Assembly (NCBI RefSeq): GCF_000090795.2
Contig: NW_003546242.1
Location: 547,792-589,579, forward strand
Length of the DNA: 41,788 bases
Reading direction: 5' to 3'
Source: Amphimedon queenslandica
Taxonomy: Eukaryota; Porifera; Demospongiae; Haplosclerida; Niphatidae
Of this stretch, positions 40,081 through 41,788 are shown in pieces (position 1 is the first letter of the stretch; every line of letters begins with the position of its first letter). The notes under the pieces were generated by a model, which saw only the letters and a list, made by a program, of their open reading frames with translations, was not told the origin of the DNA and did no database searches. The translations under genes were made by a program, and so were the position numbers.

Positions 40081-41430
40081 TACAATCTCAATTAAAACTT
40101 AAAATAATAGTCATTGACAACTTATAAAATCTTATCTTCATCATAGTTATTGCTATTCAAGTTTATTCTGTTATACATGTAGCTATATAAACATACATAC
40201 TAAATTTTACTTGTCTTTATTGATGCTGTGCAACAGTTTTGTAGTAACTCATAACAAAAAGATGAATGAGTACCTTGATAGATCTTTTCTCCCTCTAGCG
40301 TCTACATTGCTGACACAACAGCTATTATGATAAGATGTGTAGATTGATGTGACTATTATCCAATGTACTAAGTGTTTTTTATCTTAATTTTCTCTTAAGC
40401 CCTGTTTTATTGCGGACATCAAGAATAGGTCGACCTGCGGTGGAATTTTGACCTCTGACAACTTCACTATGACTAATAATGAAAATCTGTGGCATTAGTA
40501 TTGTTCCCTAGAAATCCTTCCAATGTAATGAGCTACAATGAAGTAACTATTTTTGTCCTGTGGATATTTCAAAGGCTGTTTCCTTAAGTGAAGAACACTG
40601 CAGTTTATTGATTATTTTTGATAAGTTTGCTATGCATGCAACTTTTATTTGATTCCAACTATTAGTTATTACATTATAGAATTGTTATTAAGTGTCATTG
40701 ATATGGCAGCGTCAAGAAAATAACATAAACAGGGTTTGTAACTTTAACATATATAGGGCGACCATTTTGAATCAAATTAACCTGTCACGAGCCAATCATT
40801 TAGTTTTCGATACATTGTTTTGTAATTTTTAAAATCCTTTTGTAAGAATTTCATGCATTATTGCTCACTATAATGTGTTATAGTATAAAGGAAGTAATTG
40901 ATAATCATTGTATATAATGTGGGTACTAAGAAATGCAATGACATTGTGAATTCATCCAGTATAAGCAAGCATAGTAACTTTTTTCATTTATTGTTCATCA
41001 ATGTGGCAGCGTAACAAAGCATGCACAATGCTGTTTTTCTCCTATTGTATTTCCTGCCTGCTTTTTTTGCCCCTTTTGTCTAAAAAATAATAAGAAAATT
41101 GTAAATAGATTTTAACACTGTCCTAACAATCATGTATATATTTGATTCAGAGCGAAACAGTTTCTCTGGGTTTTTCGTTTATTGCACAATGCAGTTTCTT
41201 GCTCAGTATTGGGGCAGGCCATAGTATATACTCCTAATGCAAGACATCTTGAAGTAAAAATTCTTCATTTCTGTAGCTTTTGAGATATAGTGTTCGTATT
41301 TTGAGTAGAAAATTTAAATTTTTTATGAATTAAATACATCTACATATACATATTGATAATGCATGCATAGATAATGCATGCATATATTTAGTTTGTATAA
41401 ATTTTTATGTTTCATGATCTGAAAGAAGAT
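40081..41430. other. Intergenic stretch, no gene recognised
   Basis: AT-rich; GCATGCAT-type repeats near 41360-41385. No open frame with recognisable motifs and no clear repeat boundaries until 41430. Confidence 0.35.
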
Positions 41431-41431
41431 A

Positions 41432-41788
41432 CAGTACCGGGTGCAAAAAAGGCTAAGTAGTTGTGGAGTAGCTACAGCCAAACCTCTGTGGGAAGCACCC
41501 TCAATCTTTGCTTGGACTGGTCCAACAAACAATATGCTCACGTGTTACTGCGCTACATCTACGTGCATGCTGTGTGTATGGTGGCCCAATGAGTCACCCG
41601 ACGCGGCAGTGTTTTGCCGATCGGCCACCGATGTACACCGACAAGTTCCGATCGGTCACCGCCCATACCGGTCGCGCCTCTTTTTTATGGATGTGGTTTG
41701 CACGTGAGTCGAAATGGCAAGGTATGAAGATAGTGTTTTGGGAAAGCTATCAGCAAATCTTCAGCAACAGGCAGAGATTTAAAAAAAA
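41432..41788. mobile_element. Left part of a second Tc/mariner-like MITE, cut by the window end
   Basis: TACAGTACCGGGTGCAAAAA and GGCTAAGTAG at 41430-41460 match the end of the MITE at 7754-8232 (CAGTACACATC, A-run, GGCTAAGTAG), again preceded by TA. The inner GTGGAGTAGCTAC also resembles the other element's inner end. The body (41470-41760) is notably GC-richer than the rest of the window (for example CGACGCGGCAGTG, CGATCGGTCACCG). The window ends in eight A residues. The right TIR is not inside the window. Confidence 0.5.

Noticed and set aside
1-41788. CRISPR arrays, bacterial operons, phage or ribosomal RNA genes
   Set aside because: No regularly spaced direct repeats, ribosome-binding-site-led gene clusters or rRNA-like sequence; the window is eukaryotic with spliced genes.

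Overview
This window looks like chromosomal DNA of an early-branching animal, most likely a demosponge such as Amphimedon (inference, not a database match). It is AT-rich and spliced. The introns are either about 40-47 bp or several kilobases long. The repeats match types familiar from sponges and cnidarians: TTF-zinc-finger hAT, DDE_3, P-like transposases, tyrosine recombinases, and uncharacterised repetitive protein families. There is no sign of prokaryotic gene organisation.

The one convincing host gene is a MAP kinase kinase of the MEK5 (MAP2K5) type on the + strand. It is not visible as a long open frame because it is cut into small exons. I found eleven consecutive exons (10433-34752) that join in phase with consensus splice sites and give 242 codons plus a stop. 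They run from the end of the N-lobe through HRD, DFG, the activation loop and APE to the C terminus. The PB1 domain, glycine loop and VAIK lysine should lie upstream but were not found with confidence. Two introns are very large (5.15 kb and 17.2 kb) and hold most of the transposon debris.

Layout. 1-974 (-): N-terminus of a TTF/hAT transposase, broken by a 423-bp MITE. 1637-4627 (-): an unidentified terminal exon split by a hAT element with TIRs and an 8-bp target duplication. 5.1-5.8 kb: tyrosine recombinase relic. 6.2-9.4 kb: four MITEs. 9.36-9.85 kb: TAGTAA-type low-complexity DNA. 10.4-11.7 kb: kinase exons 1-4. 11.7-16.8 kb: intron with a decayed repetitive-protein relic, a fold-back element, an assembly gap and a tandem repeat. 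16.8-17.1 kb: kinase exons 5-7. 17.1-34.3 kb: giant intron with snapback MITEs, a PHD-finger LINE ORF1 fragment, a MITE holding a nested hAT MITE, a DDE_3 transposase split by a doubly nested MITE, a truncated Copia retrotransposon, a P-element-like relic, an inverted second copy of the fold-back element and a second snapback MITE. 34.3-34.75 kb: kinase exons 8-11. 37.4-40.1 kb (-): long relic of an uncharacterised repetitive protein family with a Tudor-like C-terminus. 41.43 kb: start of another Tc/mariner-like MITE.

No new multi-gene system is demonstrated. The points most worth following are the kinase gene hidden among transposons, the nested insertions with intact target duplications and an in-window empty-site paralogue, and the two poorly characterised protein families.
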